Assembly: GCF_900055185.1 (NCBI RefSeq) | Contig: NZ_FIZX01000001.1 | Coordinates: forward strand, 806,001-870,000 | Length of the DNA stretch: 64,000 nucleotides | Source: Grimontia celer | GTDB lineage: Bacteria; Pseudomonadota; Gammaproteobacteria; Enterobacterales; Vibrionaceae | Direction: 5' to 3' | Shown here: positions 62,650-64,000 of the stretch, piece after piece | Layout: every line of letters starts with the position of its first letter | Numbering within the stretch: position 1 is the first letter of the stretch | Position numbers and translations under genes: made by a program | Notes under the pieces: generated by a model | Told to the model about the DNA's origin: nothing | Databases searched by the model: none | What the model saw: only the letters and a program-made list of their open reading frames with translations

Positions 62650-63852
62650 ATGAAAAGGATTTTAACCGCAGCAAGTACGCTTTGTTTGGCCTTCAGCACT
62701 TATGTTAATGCTGAAGCGAAGGTTGGCGCTATTTACGACCTAACTGGAGGTCTGAATATCTATGGCATCCAGCAAAACAATGCACTGCAATTAGCAATCG
62801 AGCAGATTAACCAAGATGGCGGACTGCTCGGTCAGCCGGTTAAGATTGTCAGTTACGACGCGCAATCAGAACTGAACAAATATACTCAATTTACAAACAC
62901 TGCGATTTTACGAGACAAGGTTAATGTCATATTTGCAGGCTTAACCAGTTCTTCACGAGAAGCTATTCGTCCTATCGTACGTCGTGCAAATATCCCTTAT
63001 TTCTATTCTTCGCTTTATGAAGGTGGTGCCTGTGACAAACAGACATTTGTGACGGGTACTAGCGCATCTCAACAAATGTCAGTACTTATTGATTGGGCCA
63101 TTAAGGAGTATGGGCCGAAAATCTATGTGATGGCACCTGATTATAACTTCGGCACTATTTCGTCCCACTGGGTTCGTGAGTTTGCAGAAACAAGTGGTGC
63201 AGAGGTCGTAGGACAGGACTTCTTACCTCTCACGGTAACGGACTATGCCCCAACCATTCAGAAAATTCAGTCTTTAAAACCTAATTTCGTTGTGGCTCTG
63301 CCGGTTGGTGCAAATCAAACTGGTTTCCTAGAACAATTTGCTGCGGCTGGTTTAAAAGAATCTATAGGTATTGTGTCAACTAACTATGGTTCAGGAAACC
63401 AGCAGGTTGTTGTTTCTCCAAGCGCAGGCAAAGGTATTGTTTCCAGTCAAGGTTACTTTCAGGAGGTCGACAACGAACGAAACAAACAGTTTGTTAATGC
63501 ATGGCAGGCGAAATATGGAACAGACATCCCTATTGTTTCCGGTGCTGTCGATGTATGGAATGCTGTTAATTTGTGGGCAGCGGCTGTCAAACAAGCTAAA
63601 TCAACAGACGCCAATGCGGTTATCGAAGCTCTTGAAAGCGGTGTTTCGATAGATTCACCGAATGGAAAAGTGTCGCTCTCTCCTGGTTCACACCACCTAA
63701 ACCAAAACATCTACATCGCTCGAGGTAATGACGAGCATGGATTCGACATTATCAAAACGTTTGAAGATGTCGCTCCTGTGTACGAGAACGAAAAATGTGA
63801 TCTGGTGAAACAGCCTCGTACGGCTAAGCACTTCAGTCCGGAAACCGAGTAG
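62650..63852 (+). CDS. ABC transporter substrate-binding protein (UrtA/FmdD-like)
   Basis: The 400-residue protein has a signal peptide (residues 1-21, cut after V-N-A) and the type 1 periplasmic binding fold of the urea/short-amide/branched-chain-amino-acid group. Visible: the K-V-G-A-I-Y-D-L-T-G-G start, L-L-G-Q-P-V-K-I-V, the F-A-G-L-T-S-S-S-R-E loop at about 95-110, and Y-N-F-G. The ligand is likely an amide or amino acid; urea itself is not certain. It starts an operon with a permease gene (63871). Confidence 0.85.
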   Translation: MKRILTAASTLCLAFSTYVNAEAKVGAIYDLTGGLNIYGIQQNNALQLAIEQINQDGGLLGQPVKIVSYDAQSELNKYTQFTNTAILRDKVNVIFAGLTSSSREAIRPIVRRANIPYFYSSLYEGGACDKQTFVTGTSASQQMSVLIDWAIKEYGPKIYVMAPDYNFGTISSHWVREFAETSGAEVVGQDFLPLTVTDYAPTIQKIQSLKPNFVVALPVGANQTGFLEQFAAAGLKESIGIVSTNYGSGNQQVVVSPSAGKGIVSSQGYFQEVDNERNKQFVNAWQAKYGTDIPIVSGAVDVWNAVNLWAAAVKQAKSTDANAVIEALESGVSIDSPNGKVSLSPGSHHLNQNIYIARGNDEHGFDIIKTFEDVAPVYENEKCDLVKQPRTAKHFSPETE

Positions 63853-63870
63853 GATTGGGGGAAGTAGTTG

Positions 63871-64000
63871 ATGGAATTCGATTATCTGGCGACAGTCTTA
63901 CTGTCGTCCCTTTCCAGCGCTTCTATATTGCTGATCGCTACACTGGGTCTTGCCGTAGTTTTTGGGTTGATGGGAGTCATCAATCTGGCGCATGGAGAGT
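63871..64000 (+). CDS. ABC transporter permease (LivH/UrtB-like), cut by the window end
   Basis: Only 43 codons are in view. The peptide starts M-E-F-D-Y-L, then a hydrophobic helix and the motif G-L-M-G-V-I-N-L-A-H-G-E, which is the N-terminal sign of the LivH/UrtB membrane permeases of branched-chain amino acid and urea ABC transporters. It starts 18 bases after the binding-protein gene. Confidence 0.82.
   Translation, partial: MEFDYLATVLLSSLSSASILLIATLGLAVVFGLMGVINLAHGE

Noticed and set aside
1-64000. CRISPR array, prophage or integron
   Set aside because: No spaced direct repeats, phage-structural set apart from the T6SS, integrase or attachment-site signs were seen.

Overview
The window looks like a chromosomal segment of a marine gammaproteobacterium, most likely Vibrionaceae (inference). 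The support is the Vibrio/enterobacterial-type proteins UvrY(VarA)-UvrC-PgsA, YbjL, GrxA and NfsA, a full type VI secretion system (T6SS), a PhoP/PhoQ-like pair and many transporters. No rRNA, tRNA, CRISPR array, prophage or intact insertion sequence was seen.

Region 1 (about 1-27.6 kb) is a complete T6SS. All 13 core parts are present: tssA, hcp, tssB, tssC, a second tssC-like gene, tssE, tssF, tssG and clpV, then tagH, tssJ, tssK, tssL, tssM and a kinase-like gene on the plus strand. A convergent minus-strand operon of vgrG, an unknown gene and PAAR follows. Between clpV and tagH lie four tightly coupled genes that are not part of any textbook T6SS: a D-Ala-D-Ala-ligase-like ATP-grasp enzyme, a major facilitator fused to two periplasmic sensor-like segments, and two orphan periplasmic binding proteins. 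Their stop and start codons overlap one another and overlap tagH. They are therefore an integral part of the operon and the best candidate in this window for an undescribed system. Hairpins sit just after hcp, tssC and clpV.

Region 2 (27.8-44.2 kb) is metabolic and accessory, on mixed strands: glutamate symporter GltS, a polytopic DUF2029/GT87-like protein, an exported amidohydrolase, an adenine-deaminase-type enzyme next to an atypical NRAMP-superfamily transporter, a DUF2867-like protein, a secreted RNase T2, a YcaD-like exporter with a long tail, a GNAT enzyme, an M28 metallopeptidase lipoprotein with a His-rich tail, a small lipoprotein, and an AraC regulator divergent from two tandem cytochrome P460 genes.

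Region 3 (44.2-50.3 kb) has a 262-bp element bounded by perfect 22-bp inverted repeats (MITE-like), uraH, an MFS transporter preceded by a possible 62-codon small gene, a sulfotransferase, a membrane diguanylate cyclase and a class I glutamine amidotransferase.

Region 4 (50.7-60.7 kb) is conserved core: uvrY-uvrC-pgsA, a phoP/phoQ-like operon, ybjL, grxA, an iron-type alcohol dehydrogenase and nfsA. The window ends with an OFA-type MFS transporter of strongly biased codon use. After it comes the start of a branched-chain-amino-acid/urea-type ABC transporter, preceded by a structured leader that could be an RNA regulator.
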